64,000 nt of DNA from Asanoa ishikariensis (GTDB taxonomy: Bacteria > Actinomycetota > Actinomycetes > Mycobacteriales > Micromonosporaceae). A program made the translations under genes and the position numbers. This document shows positions 1 through 8,225 of the stretch, in pieces (position 1 is the stretch's first letter; each line of letters begins with the position of its first letter). The stretch is from the NCBI RefSeq assembly GCF_900107455.1, contig NZ_FNQB01000003.1:62001-126000 (forward strand), written 5' to 3'. Under the pieces are notes generated by a model. The model was not told where the DNA came from. It saw only the letters and a list, made by a program, of their open reading frames with translations, and made no database searches.

Positions 1-2201
1 GCGTGCAGGTGGCGGGAGCGAAACGTCTCACGGTGGTATTCGCCGATGACCCGCTCGCGTGCGGTGATCGCCTCGGACAGCAGCGCCACGGCGCCGAAGA
101 GGTCACCGGTCTCGCCGGTCCACCGGGCGATGTCGTGGCCGGCGGCCAGGGTCAGCGGATCGTCCACTCCGGACAGCAGGACGAGTGTGTTGCGTACCCG
201 CTTCAGTTTTTCGATCGCCAGTGTCGGATTGCCGGCCTGCCCGTACCATCTGGCGCTCGCCCATTCGCTGGCGGTCGTGTCGCGATGCGAGGCGCCCAGC
301 CGCACGGCGCGGGACCGCGCGTTCGCTGCGAGAGCTTCCGCCACCTCGAGCGCGCTCATGCCATCCTGCCGACCCAGGATCCGCCACCGTTCGAACTCGG
401 TCGCCAAGGTTTCGGGATGGTGACTGCCGATCGTGGCCGACTGGATCCGTTGGATGTCGGCGAGCTCATCCGTCACGTCCGCGCCGCTCCCGCGATCGCG
501 ACACAATGCCAGGACACGTCGGGTGACCAGCGTGTCCGGGTGGTCCGCGCCCAGCACCTCGGACTGGACGGCCACGACTTCGGACAGGTCGGTCTCGACC
601 GGCCGCAGATCGCCGGCCCGCGGTGCCGCGCAGGACCAACGGCCGTGAAGCTGACGGGCGAGCAGGGCATCCGGATGCCGTGGGCCCGCTGCCTCGGTCA
701 GCTCAGCGACACGAACGGCAAGACCGGTGGCCGCCGCTTCGGTGTCCCCGGCGATACCCGTCCAGTGGTCCAGGTCCCGGGTCAGCAGGAGCGTCCAAGG
801 ATGGTGCTGGCGGTGCTGGCGAGCGGTGGCGTCGACGTACGCGGTCAACGCTGTGCACGCGTCCCGCGCGAGACCAAGGTCCGCTTCGTACGCCCAGATT
901 GCGTGCTCCGACGCGATAGCTGAGGCGAGCAGGTCTCCGGATCGGGGCAACTGGCTCGCCAGTTGGGAGGCCAACTCGTATGCCCGCTGAGGGAAACCGG
1001 ATCTGCCGGTCCATCGGACCAGCCCCAGCTCACTCGCCGCGGTGTCGGGGTGGTGTTGGCCGAGGACCGCCCGTCGACGCTCGGCGACCTCGGTCATCGC
1101 CTCGGCTGCGGCCAGGGCACCGCCGGCCCGCCCTGCCCACAGCGCGTGTTGATGACGCACGCTGAGCGTCGCCGGGTCGTCCTCGCCCAGCCGGCCGGCC
1201 CGCTCGGTAGCCATGGTGGCCAACCTTTCAGCGGCCGTGGCGGGATCACCGGCGAATCCGGTCCAGACGGCCCACTGGAATCTGGCGTCGTCGGCTGCTT
1301 TCGTGTCGGCCAGGCCGGCAGCCGCGAAAGCGTCGAGGATCTCGCCGAACATCGCGGCGGCGCGCGTCAGTTGGCCCTGGGCTCCAACTTCGTTGGCCAA
1401 GGCGACCCGGCGTGCCAGCGTTTCCGGGTGGTGCGGGCCGAGTGGTTCGATGATCGTCTCGCGATAGGCACGGTTGCGGGCGAGCGCCAGGTCGGCGCCA
1501 GAGTCCGTGCCGCTTCGGTGGGGCGGCGGCAGACCGCGCCGGCGGTGCGCCGTCCGCAACGCCGTGAAAAGCGAGTCGAGCGTCAACAGTGGAGTCGCGC
1601 CGTCGATGCCCTCGCGGAGCAGGCGAATCAGCTCGCCGGTGAAGGCCGTGTGAGGCTCCTCCGGAGGTGCGTGGGCGATCTCGGTGCGGCTGGTCGACGT
1701 GAGGATGTAGGTGCCCGCGATGTCGAACTGCGCGGTGAGCGCCTCGTCGCCGCCGTCCAAGGCGTCTATCGCGCGACCGGAATAGCAACAATCCATGATC
1801 AGCACCCGGGTCGCGGCCCGGGACGACAGGATCTGCCTGCGCAGCACGGTCCACGGCAGCGCGGTGAACCAGGGCAGGTTCGGTCGCGTGCCGGGCAGGG
1901 CCAGCATCAGCTCGCCCGTCTCGTCGACGAGGCCGTGGCCGACGAAGTAGATCAGCAGGACGTCGTCCGCGGCCTCAACCGCCTCCTGCAGTGCCACACC
2001 GACCGCGGCCAGGTCGTCGGGATCGGTCAGGATGCGGCAGTTGTCCGGCGTGAAGCCGCCTGCGTCCTGATCGGTGAGGGCGCTCGCCAGATCGGCCAGG
2101 TTGGTCTTGGCAGCCGGCACCGGCGTCAAGCCCGACTCCGGGGGATAGTCGGCCACGCCGATCAGCACCGCCTGCGAGACCGCCGCGTTGGGTAGCCTCA
2201 T
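1..2201 (-). CDS. Caspase-fold (peptidase C14) protein with C-terminal TPR repeats, partial
   Basis: The gene reads leftward and runs off the left edge, so its C-terminus is missing; 733 residues are visible without a stop. Residues about 10-150 form a caspase/metacaspase fold: His89 lies in YFVGHG and Cys139 in MDCCYSG, so the catalytic dyad is intact. From about residue 250 to the edge there are kinesin-light-chain-like TPR repeats, recognised by GPHHPETLARR, LGQHHPDTAASE and IGEYHRETFRSR. No signal peptide is visible, so it is probably cytosolic. The ATG at 2201 overlaps the stop of the upstream oxidoreductase gene by four bases (ATGA), which indicates translational coupling in a six-gene operon with a CHAT peptidase and an EACC1 protein. 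TPR-fused caspases of this kind are common in actinobacterial conflict systems. The target is unknown. Confidence 0.88.
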   Translation of the reverse strand, partial: MRLPNAAVSQAVLIGVADYPPESGLTPVPAAKTNLADLASALTDQDAGGFTPDNCRILTDPDDLAAVGVALQEAVEAADDVLLIYFVGHGLVDETGELMLALPGTRPNLPWFTALPWTVLRRQILSSRAATRVLIMDCCYSGRAIDALDGGDEALTAQFDIAGTYILTSTSRTEIAHAPPEEPHTAFTGELIRLLREGIDGATPLLTLDSLFTALRTAHRRRGLPPPHRSGTDSGADLALARNRAYRETIIEPLGPHHPETLARRVALANEVGAQGQLTRAAAMFGEILDAFAAAGLADTKAADDARFQWAVWTGFAGDPATAAERLATMATERAGRLGEDDPATLSVRHQHALWAGRAGGALAAAEAMTEVAERRRAVLGQHHPDTAASELGLVRWTGRSGFPQRAYELASQLASQLPRSGDLLASAIASEHAIWAYEADLGLARDACTALTAYVDATARQHRQHHPWTLLLTRDLDHWTGIAGDTEAAATGLAVRVAELTEAAGPRHPDALLARQLHGRWSCAAPRAGDLRPVETDLSEVVAVQSEVLGADHPDTLVTRRVLALCRDRGSGADVTDELADIQRIQSATIGSHHPETLATEFERWRILGRQDGMSALEVAEALAANARSRAVRLGASHRDTTASEWASARWYGQAGNPTLAIEKLKRVRNTLVLLSGVDDPLTLAAGHDIARWTGETGDLFGAVALLSEAITARERVIGEYHRETFRSRHLH

Positions 2202-3562
2202 CGCCGACTCATGAGCAACTGGGCGGCTTCCGTCACGCCGTTGGACAGTGTGGGAAACACCGAGAACGTGCGGGCGACCTGGTCGACGGTCAACCGGGCC
2301 GCGATCGCCATGCTGATCGAGGTGATCAGCTCGCTGGCCCGCCGGGCGACGATGACGCCACCGACGACCGTGCCCTCGCGCTTGTCGCAGATGAGCTTGA
2401 TGAAACCTTCGTCAACCTGCTGGATCTTCGCGCTCGCGTTGCCGCCCAGCGGCAACACCACCAGGCTGCGCTCCTTGAACCCCGGGTCCGCGTACGTCTC
2501 ACCGACGTACGCGATCTCCGGCGAGGTCTGGACCGCGCGCGGCAGATGGGCGAGCCGCAGTGGTGTCGTCGGTGCGCTCAGCGCGTGGCGGACCGCGATC
2601 TGACCCTGGATCGCCGCGACGTTGGCCAGCGCGGGGGCGGTGCTGCACGAGCCCGCGGCGTAGATCCCGCGCGCGGTGGTCTGCGCGAATCCGTCCACCT
2701 TGATGTGTCCCGAGGCTGTCAGCTCGACCCGCGCCGCGCTGAGCCCAAGACCGCGCGCGTTGGCGACCAGACCCGCCGCGACCAGGACGCGGTCGCCGTC
2801 GACCTCGGTGCCGTCGGCGAGCACCACGCGCGCACCGTGCTCGCCCGCCACGACCCGCTCCATCGGGGTGCCCTGCACGATCGTCAGGCCGCGGGCGTGC
2901 AGGGTGTCCTCGATCAGCCGAACGGCATCGGGGTCGATACCGGGCAAGATCCGGTCATTCGCGATCAGCGTCACCTGTACGCCCATGGCCAGGTACGCGT
3001 GCGCGAGCTCGACGCCCGAGACGCCGGCGCCGACCACGACCAGGTGGTTCGGCAGCTCGGGCAGGTCGTAGAGGTCGCGATAGGTCAGGATCCGCTCGCC
3101 GTCCGGCTCGGCCATCGGCAACACCCGGGGCCGGGAACCGGTGGCGACCAGGATGACATCGGCCGGGAACTGTTCGTCATCATCCGTCACCACGGCATGA
3201 CTCGTCTCGCCGCGGACGATCTTGGCCCGACCGTTGACCACCCTGACGTTCGCCTTGTGGAGAACCGTCGACATGTCGGCGGACTGGGCGCCGGCCAGGA
3301 GCTTGACACGAGAGTGCAATGCCGCCGCGTCGACGGTGACGTCCAGCCCTCCGCTGTGCACACCGTGCGCCTCAGTGTCCCGATATCCGGAAACCACCTC
3401 CGCCGACGCCAGCAGCGTCCGCGACGGCACGCAGTCCGCCAACGTTGTCGCGCCGCCGACGGCGTCCATCTCCACCACGGTCACGTCCGCGCCGAGCTGC
3501 GCCCCCACCAGCGCGCCCTGGTAGCCGGCGAGTCCGCCGCCCAGGATGACCAGCCGGGTCAT
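2198..3562 (-). CDS. FAD-dependent pyridine nucleotide-disulfide oxidoreductase, LpdA/quinone-reductase type
   Basis: This 454-residue flavoprotein has an N-terminal FAD Rossmann motif (GGGLAGY, residues 8-14), an NAD(P)-binding motif (VVGAGVSGVE) near the middle, and a C-terminal dimerisation domain. It resembles mycobacterial LpdA (Rv3303c), a quinone reductase. It shares GGAxxLxDCVPS, which keeps only one of the two redox cysteines (Cys44) of true lipoamide dehydrogenases, so it should not be an E3 subunit. It sits between the EACC1 gene (4-nt overlap at its start) and the caspase gene (4-nt overlap at its stop), so it is embedded in the peptidase operon rather than adjacent by chance. I infer a redox-sensing or quinone-reducing role in that system. 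A plain housekeeping LpdA captured in the operon is the alternative. Confidence 0.85.
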   Translation of the reverse strand: MTRLVILGGGLAGYQGALVGAQLGADVTVVEMDAVGGATTLADCVPSRTLLASAEVVSGYRDTEAHGVHSGGLDVTVDAAALHSRVKLLAGAQSADMSTVLHKANVRVVNGRAKIVRGETSHAVVTDDDEQFPADVILVATGSRPRVLPMAEPDGERILTYRDLYDLPELPNHLVVVGAGVSGVELAHAYLAMGVQVTLIANDRILPGIDPDAVRLIEDTLHARGLTIVQGTPMERVVAGEHGARVVLADGTEVDGDRVLVAAGLVANARGLGLSAARVELTASGHIKVDGFAQTTARGIYAAGSCSTAPALANVAAIQGQIAVRHALSAPTTPLRLAHLPRAVQTSPEIAYVGETYADPGFKERSLVVLPLGGNASAKIQQVDEGFIKLICDKREGTVVGGVIVARRASELITSISMAIAARLTVDQVARTFSVFPTLSNGVTEAAQLLMSRR

Positions 3563-3945
3563 GCGGGATCGGAGTCAGGACCGCCGTCGGGTGAAGGCGC
3601 GGAGAGCGCCCGGCTCAACCGCTCGGCCTCGATCGCGAGCGCCGAGGCGTCGACCGGTCGCAGCCGCTTCGCCGAGATCTCACAGGTCGCCCCGGACTCC
3701 GCGGTGACCTTGATGGTGACATCGGAGTGCCGGTTGCGGAGCCACGTCACCAGCGCCACGGTGAACGCCCCGAGGCCACCGGGCCCGACGATCACGGCGA
3801 TGTCGGTGATCGTGCCGAGCTGCCCTTCCACCGGCGCCCTATGCCGCAGCGTGACACGGCCACGCAGGCTCTCGACATCGGCGAGCCAGGATCTGGCGCT
3901 CAGCAGGTCGTCGGGGTCTCCGTCAGCGAGCGCGATGAGGTACAC
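3559..3945 (-). CDS. EACC1-family protein (effector-associated constant component 1)
   Basis: A 128-residue protein with the pattern I associate with the EACC1 family: an N-terminal alpha/beta segment with RSWLADVESLRGRVTL (residues 18-33), a glycine-rich hydrophobic helix (IVGPGGLGAFTVALVTWL, about 52-69), then the strand DVTIKVTAESG and a final amphipathic helix. EACC1 is known from comparative genomics of bacterial conflict systems as an invariant partner of caspase, CHAT or trypsin-like effectors; its biochemical role is not established. The hydrophobic helix could insert in a membrane or pack against a partner. I chose the GTG at 3945 because the conserved N-terminal strand starts there; a TTG four codons upstream is possible. 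The stop overlaps the ATG of the oxidoreductase gene by four bases. Confidence 0.75.
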   Translation of the reverse strand: MYLIALADGDPDDLLSARSWLADVESLRGRVTLRHRAPVEGQLGTITDIAVIVGPGGLGAFTVALVTWLRNRHSDVTIKVTAESGATCEISAKRLRPVDASALAIEAERLSRALSAPSPDGGPDSDPA

Positions 3946-3998
3946 GCTTCCCAAGATGCCGGGTGTGCGGTCCGGCCGCGTCCCCCGTACGGATGGTG

Positions 3999-4844
3999 TC
4001 ACCAGATCACGACCGCCAGCGCGCCGCTGGCAACCACGGTGGCCGCCCAGGCGACCGAGAGTCGCAACGCCGGAGGCGCGGAGGCGACCGGCGGCGTCAC
4101 CGGCGGTGCGGCGGGGGCGACGGCGGCATCGAGGGGAATGTTGCGATGCCAGAAGAGTGCGAGCCGCTGCCAGAGCTCGGGCGTCTCCGAATCGGTGTTT
4201 CCGATCTGGCGGAGCAGGTCGCGTCGATAGAGGTCGAAGGTCGTGGCGGTGTAGACGGCGTACGTCCGGGCGTTGGCGACCGCCGCCCGATACGCCGTCC
4301 ACGCCGCGGCGGCCGGTGTCCAGTACCAGGCCAGGACCAGCCACCAGGGTGCGTCGGTGGCCACCAGGAAGACCGCCGCGGCGATGCCGAGGGCGCCCGA
4401 CAGCACGGCGAGGGTCAGGTGGAAGGTGATCGCCGCGCGGGTGGCGGCGAGCAGGGCCGCCCAGGGCTCGGGCACGACGGCGTACAGCCTGGGCCAGGTC
4501 ACCGCTGGGTCGATGCCGTACCGACTCGTGGGGTAGCGGTCGGCGCCGCGGAGCACGGTGCCCAGCACGGTGGGCCGGAACCACCGCCAGCCCCCTCGCG
4601 CGAACCTGAGGACGGCCGGAGCGGACGCGCTCAGCACCGCCGCCACGACGACGCCACTGACCAGGAAGCCGGTGGTGAGCACGGCTTTGGCACTCCCACT
4701 CTGCCGGTCCCAGACCACCAGCGTCTCGGCCAGGCCGTATCGGGTCATGGGTACGACCAGGAGCAGGCTCAGGAACGCCAGCGCGGGCAGGAGGGCGTTG
4801 ACGACGAAGCGCCGGTCGAACGCGCCGGTAAGGGTTTCCAGCAA
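3999..4844 (-). CDS. Polytopic membrane protein of the CHAT/caspase operon
   Basis: A 281-residue protein with hydrophobic segments at about 14-33, 56-78, 134-156, 163-184 and 262-281, so it should have four or five membrane spans. After the second span comes a cytosolic stretch with GTVLRGADRYPTSRYGID, a pattern I have seen in uncharacterised bacterial membrane proteins with the same DRRF-N-terminus. A proline/alanine-rich linker (about 240-260) precedes the last helix. The likely start is TTG at 4844, three bases after the stop of the upstream gene; an in-frame stop directly before it rules out a longer protein. It would be the membrane-anchored part of the operon, either the site of action or a pore-like effector. 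I do not recognise a named family. Confidence 0.7.
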   Translation of the reverse strand: MLETLTGAFDRRFVVNALLPALAFLSLLLVVPMTRYGLAETLVVWDRQSGSAKAVLTTGFLVSGVVVAAVLSASAPAVLRFARGGWRWFRPTVLGTVLRGADRYPTSRYGIDPAVTWPRLYAVVPEPWAALLAATRAAITFHLTLAVLSGALGIAAAVFLVATDAPWWLVLAWYWTPAAAAWTAYRAAVANARTYAVYTATTFDLYRRDLLRQIGNTDSETPELWQRLALFWHRNIPLDAAVAPAAPPVTPPVASAPPALRLSVAWAATVVASGALAVVIW

Positions 4845-4847
4845 CGG

Positions 4848-5429
4848 TCACCGCCGGCCGAGGACGAGGTCGTGGCGGGGCGCCTCGGGGCTCGCACAGG
4901 CGATGGGCGGGTCGGTGACGTACTCGACCAACTCGTTGAGATAGCCGCATCCGGCAGCCGCGCAGTGCAGCCTGGCCAGCGGCACCCGCGTCGCGGTGGG
5001 CCACGTGCCGTCCGTGGTCGGGCCATGTGGTCCAAGGCGCCGCTGTGCGGCCGCGTATCCGGGATCGGCCAGGTAGTCCACTATCGCCGACACGAGCAGG
5101 ATCGCGACCGGCTCGCCGGCCGGGTCGACGAGCAGCGCAGCGGGACTGTCCAGGTCGAGCAGTGTGATCGCGGGGGAGCTGACGAGGTCCGCCATGGCCA
5201 GGTCCGCCGGAAGGATCACCAGCGGCGGCAGCAGCGCGCGGGTCGCCGCCGACGTCACCGGCAGGGGCGGGTCCGGCTCTGCGGCGTCCAGGAGCGCGAT
5301 GACCAGGCCGGCCTCGGTGACGGCCACGTACCCGTGTCCGTCGGCTGCCCTGAGCAGGTCCGCCGGGGCCGCGTCGGACGGCACGGTCGCGGGCAGGCCG
5401 GTCGCGTAGTCGCGCAGGGTCCCTACCAC
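4848..5429 (-). CDS. Protein with CBS-like repeats and a C-terminal Cys/His cluster
   Basis: A 193-residue protein whose first 120 residues look like a diverged pair of CBS motifs: ATVPSDAAPADLLRAA with GYVAVTEAGLVIALL, then LLVDPAGEPVAILLVSAIVDYL. CBS pairs bind adenosine nucleotides in other proteins; whether this one does is inference. Residues 156-186 carry C-x4-C-x16-C-x7-H (Cys156, Cys161, Cys178, His186), which could bind one metal ion like a small zinc ribbon. The GTG start at 5429 overlaps the end of the CHAT gene by seven bases, and three bases separate its stop from the membrane protein start. A sensor or adaptor role linking ligand or metal state to the peptidases is plausible but unproven. 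Confidence 0.65.
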   Translation of the reverse strand: MVGTLRDYATGLPATVPSDAAPADLLRAADGHGYVAVTEAGLVIALLDAAEPDPPLPVTSAATRALLPPLVILPADLAMADLVSSPAITLLDLDSPAALLVDPAGEPVAILLVSAIVDYLADPGYAAAQRRLGPHGPTTDGTWPTATRVPLARLHCAAAGCGYLNELVEYVTDPPIACASPEAPRHDLVLGRR

Positions 5430-8146
5430 CAGTCGCCCGCCAGGACGAAGCCCGCCCAGTAGTACGGGTGGGCGAACGGTCGCAGGTCGTCGCGACGCGG
5501 CGTGGGACGCCGTCGCGCCAGGCGGGCCCGGGCCGCGCCGGTGTTGGCGATTCCGCGTCGCTCCAGCGGCAGCCGGAGGGCAAGCTCGTCGTACGTGTTG
5601 ATCGCCTCCGCGTAGTGGCCGGCCCGGTGGTGCAGGTCGGCGATGTCCTGGAGCAGCAGGAGCTCGGCCTGCTCGTCACCGTCTTCGCGGGCCGCCTGCC
5701 GGGCCGTCGCACATGCGGCGAGGACGGTATCGACGGGAAGATCCCTGATCATGAGCGCGGCGGCGCGCAGGGCGGCGGCCGCCGCCTCGCCCCGTCGCAG
5801 CCGCAGGTAGAACTCGTGCGTCAGAAGCCCGGTAGAGACGTCCTCCACCGACCACAGTGCGATCAGGGCCGTGGCGGCGCCGGCGTAGAGCACCGATCGC
5901 GTCAGGCCGATCAGCTCGTCTCCCGGCCGATTCTGGCTCAGGCCGGTGCGGCAGGCGCTGAGGGTCACCAGGCTCACGTCCAACCGTGTGTCGAGCAGAT
6001 CCGCCGCGCTGAGCATCTCCAGCTCACCCTCGGCCTGGCCGGCGAGCCAGATCCCGGACGCCAGCGGGTCCTCGCTGTTGAACTCGCCGTGACACGCCAG
6101 GTGCAGGACATCAGCATCGGCCGCCGCCACGACGGCCGCGCGGTTGGCGTCCCGGCCGAGCCGGACCTCGTCGCCGCCGAACAGGTCGACGATGGCGCGT
6201 GCTTGCAGCCTCGAGTAAGGCAGCGGCGATCGAGGATCAGCGTCGGCGAACGCCGCGATCCGGTCGTAGCGGCCCGTGCGCCGCCGTTGGCAGTGGGACA
6301 TCGTCGAAGCGCTCGGCGTGTACGACACCGGATTGCGCTGCAGCAGCGGCACACCGTCGACCTCGACGGCGTGCAGCGGCACGTGGTGGAGTGGGCCGTG
6401 CGGCACGATCCACACCACGTCGCCGGGCTCGGACCAGGCGCTGATCGGTGCCACGAGCGGGGCCAGACTCGTCTGCCAGTCGGCGCGCACCTCGGCACCC
6501 GGCCGGATCGTGTCCCCGGTGATGGAGGCGGCCGCCGCGGTGATGTATTCCTCGGAGATCGTCACGGTCACGAGCTCGGGGACCTTCAGGTCCTCGCGGC
6601 CCACGAGCACCACCACTAGCTCGCTGTTCATCAGGTAGTAGGAGAACAACACCGCGCGCGGCCTGGCCCCGTTCGCCGAGGCGCCCAGCAGCCGGCGCAC
6701 CGCGTCGTATCCACGCGGAACCCCGTGGCGCAGCTCGGCGTAGTCGGCCTCGCGCGCGCTGCCCCGCGCCAAGCGCTCCACGACCGCATCGAGTTTCGCC
6801 CGGGTCGACCGGGCTCGGGTCAGCGCCCGCTGCCGGTCCCGGCCACCCGTCTCGGCGGCCGCCGCCAACTCCGCGGTCAGCCGCTCGCGCAGCCGCGACT
6901 CCTTGCGGACGATCCTGGACCCGGTCAGCGGCGCGACGGTGTCGCCGAGCATCTCCAGGAACGTCCGCGAACGGGCGCTCTCGCCCAGCTCGAAGGCGCG
7001 GTAGAGGGCGAGGGCCCGCAGCTTTCCCTCGGATCGGGCCGCCACGCCGAGCATCATCGTCATCGCGGTCATGTGCGGCGACAGCGCACCTCCCACATGA
7101 GACCGCGCGTCGGCGTCCAGCACCGCTCCCCGCAACAGCTCAGCGACGTCCACCGCCTCGAGGGCCGCCTCCATCGCGCCCGGCAGGTCGGTGTCTGCGA
7201 GCTCCCACGCGAGCCCGTCCCGTGCGATGAGGTGCCACCACAGCAGACCCTGCTCCGCGGCGGTGTCACCGGCGCTACGCAGCAGGGTGATCGCTTCGTC
7301 CGTCCGGTCCGCTTCGGCGAGCGCCAATCCACGCAGGACACTGTCGCGGACCGGGTTGTCGCCGAGCATGGGCGGTTCGAGCGGTCGTCCGTCGAGAGCG
7401 GCAGCACGGGCCAGCGTCGGCAAATCCCGGAACCCGCTCAGAATGGACTGCACGACGGGATGCGCCTCGACGTCCGGGATTTCCTCGTCGCCCTCCTCAG
7501 CGCGGAGCGCCTGCCACCTCGTGCGCTCGCCCGCCGGCCCGACCAGGTCCTGCGAGAGCCGCGCGAGGCGCGCACTCTCGCGCTGGTCGCCGGTTCCCAG
7601 CGCCACGAGCGCCGCGAAGTTCAACGCCTCCCGGCGGATCTCCGACACCACCGCCTCGTTCTCGTACAGGACCGCGAACTCGCGCAGCGCCCCGGCGTTG
7701 TCGCCGAACACCGCGAGGAGGCTGGCCAGGTTGATCCGCTGCACGGCCGCCTGGTTGGTGCAGCCGAGACGCTCGTACCGCGCGAGGTTGTCCTGCCAGA
7801 TCGCGCGCGCCTCGTCGTCGCGCCCGATCCGCTGGAAGATCAGCCCTCGCCCGGTCTGACATCCGATCCTGGCCAGCTCGATCTTGCGGCGCACGACGGT
7901 CGCGACCGGTGGGTGGCATCGTGGCAGAAAGTCGCGCTCGAGTAGGTCCAGCACCTCCTCGCCGACCGTCACCGCGTGCAGTCCGTCCCGTGGCGGCAAC
8001 ATCGGCGTCGCGCTGGTGAGGTACAACGCGGGCACCAGCGACAGGTCCGGATCCGTCGTGGACAGGCCACGCAGCCACGTCTCCACCATGCGCCGCCGCT
8101 TGCCGGGCGACGCGGACAGGACCGACATTGCCGCAGCTGTGGTCAC
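5423..8146 (-). CDS. TPR-CHAT domain cysteine peptidase
   Basis: A 907-residue protein with an alpha-solenoid of TPR-like helices over about residues 30-400 and a CHAT (caspase HetF associated with TPRs) domain at about 480-790. The peptidase dyad is present: His686 in HLACHGEF and Cys732 in LSACRTGL. A further helical segment follows, and the protein ends in FAHPYYWAGFVLAGD, the usual terminal motif of CHAT proteins. CHAT peptidases act as separase-like proteases in conflict systems and in caspase activation in known cases. The start is GTG 8146, with a GGAGGTGA ribosome site nine bases upstream. This is the first gene of a six-gene operon that ends with the caspase gene. It could be the protease that activates the caspase or the membrane protein; this is inference. 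Confidence 0.9.
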   Translation of the reverse strand: MTTAAAMSVLSASPGKRRRMVETWLRGLSTTDPDLSLVPALYLTSATPMLPPRDGLHAVTVGEEVLDLLERDFLPRCHPPVATVVRRKIELARIGCQTGRGLIFQRIGRDDEARAIWQDNLARYERLGCTNQAAVQRINLASLLAVFGDNAGALREFAVLYENEAVVSEIRREALNFAALVALGTGDQRESARLARLSQDLVGPAGERTRWQALRAEEGDEEIPDVEAHPVVQSILSGFRDLPTLARAAALDGRPLEPPMLGDNPVRDSVLRGLALAEADRTDEAITLLRSAGDTAAEQGLLWWHLIARDGLAWELADTDLPGAMEAALEAVDVAELLRGAVLDADARSHVGGALSPHMTAMTMMLGVAARSEGKLRALALYRAFELGESARSRTFLEMLGDTVAPLTGSRIVRKESRLRERLTAELAAAAETGGRDRQRALTRARSTRAKLDAVVERLARGSAREADYAELRHGVPRGYDAVRRLLGASANGARPRAVLFSYYLMNSELVVVLVGREDLKVPELVTVTISEEYITAAAASITGDTIRPGAEVRADWQTSLAPLVAPISAWSEPGDVVWIVPHGPLHHVPLHAVEVDGVPLLQRNPVSYTPSASTMSHCQRRRTGRYDRIAAFADADPRSPLPYSRLQARAIVDLFGGDEVRLGRDANRAAVVAAADADVLHLACHGEFNSEDPLASGIWLAGQAEGELEMLSAADLLDTRLDVSLVTLSACRTGLSQNRPGDELIGLTRSVLYAGAATALIALWSVEDVSTGLLTHEFYLRLRRGEAAAAALRAAALMIRDLPVDTVLAACATARQAAREDGDEQAELLLLQDIADLHHRAGHYAEAINTYDELALRLPLERRGIANTGAARARLARRRPTPRRDDLRPFAHPYYWAGFVLAGDWW

Positions 8147-8202
8147 GGTCGCACGTCACCTCCACACCGGAACTGACACAGTAAGGGCGCGCTGTGCCGT
8201 CC

Positions 8203-8222
8203 GCTGTCCGATACGGGACAGC
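8203..8222. promoter_or_regulatory. Inverted repeat between TetR stop and CHAT start
   Basis: GCTGTCC (8203-8209) and GGACAGC (8216-8222) form a perfect 7-bp inverted repeat around GATACG. It lies immediately after the TetR stop and about 57 bases before the CHAT start. It could be a short terminator for TetR or an operator for the six-gene operon. There is no clear T-tract, so I lean slightly to an operator. The 80-base gap holds nothing else I can name. Confidence 0.35.
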
Positions 8223-8225
8223 GCC

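Noticed and set aside
3-2195. Long plus-strand open frames (3-923 and 963-2195)
   Set aside because: They are shadows of the minus-strand caspase-TPR gene, which has recognisable motifs and is open to the edge; the plus frames give low-complexity Arg/Gly/Gln-rich proteins.
3946-5712. Extended reading of the EACC1 gene to 717 residues
   Set aside because: The upstream part is an out-of-frame shadow of the membrane, CBS-like and CHAT genes; homology starts at GTG 3945.
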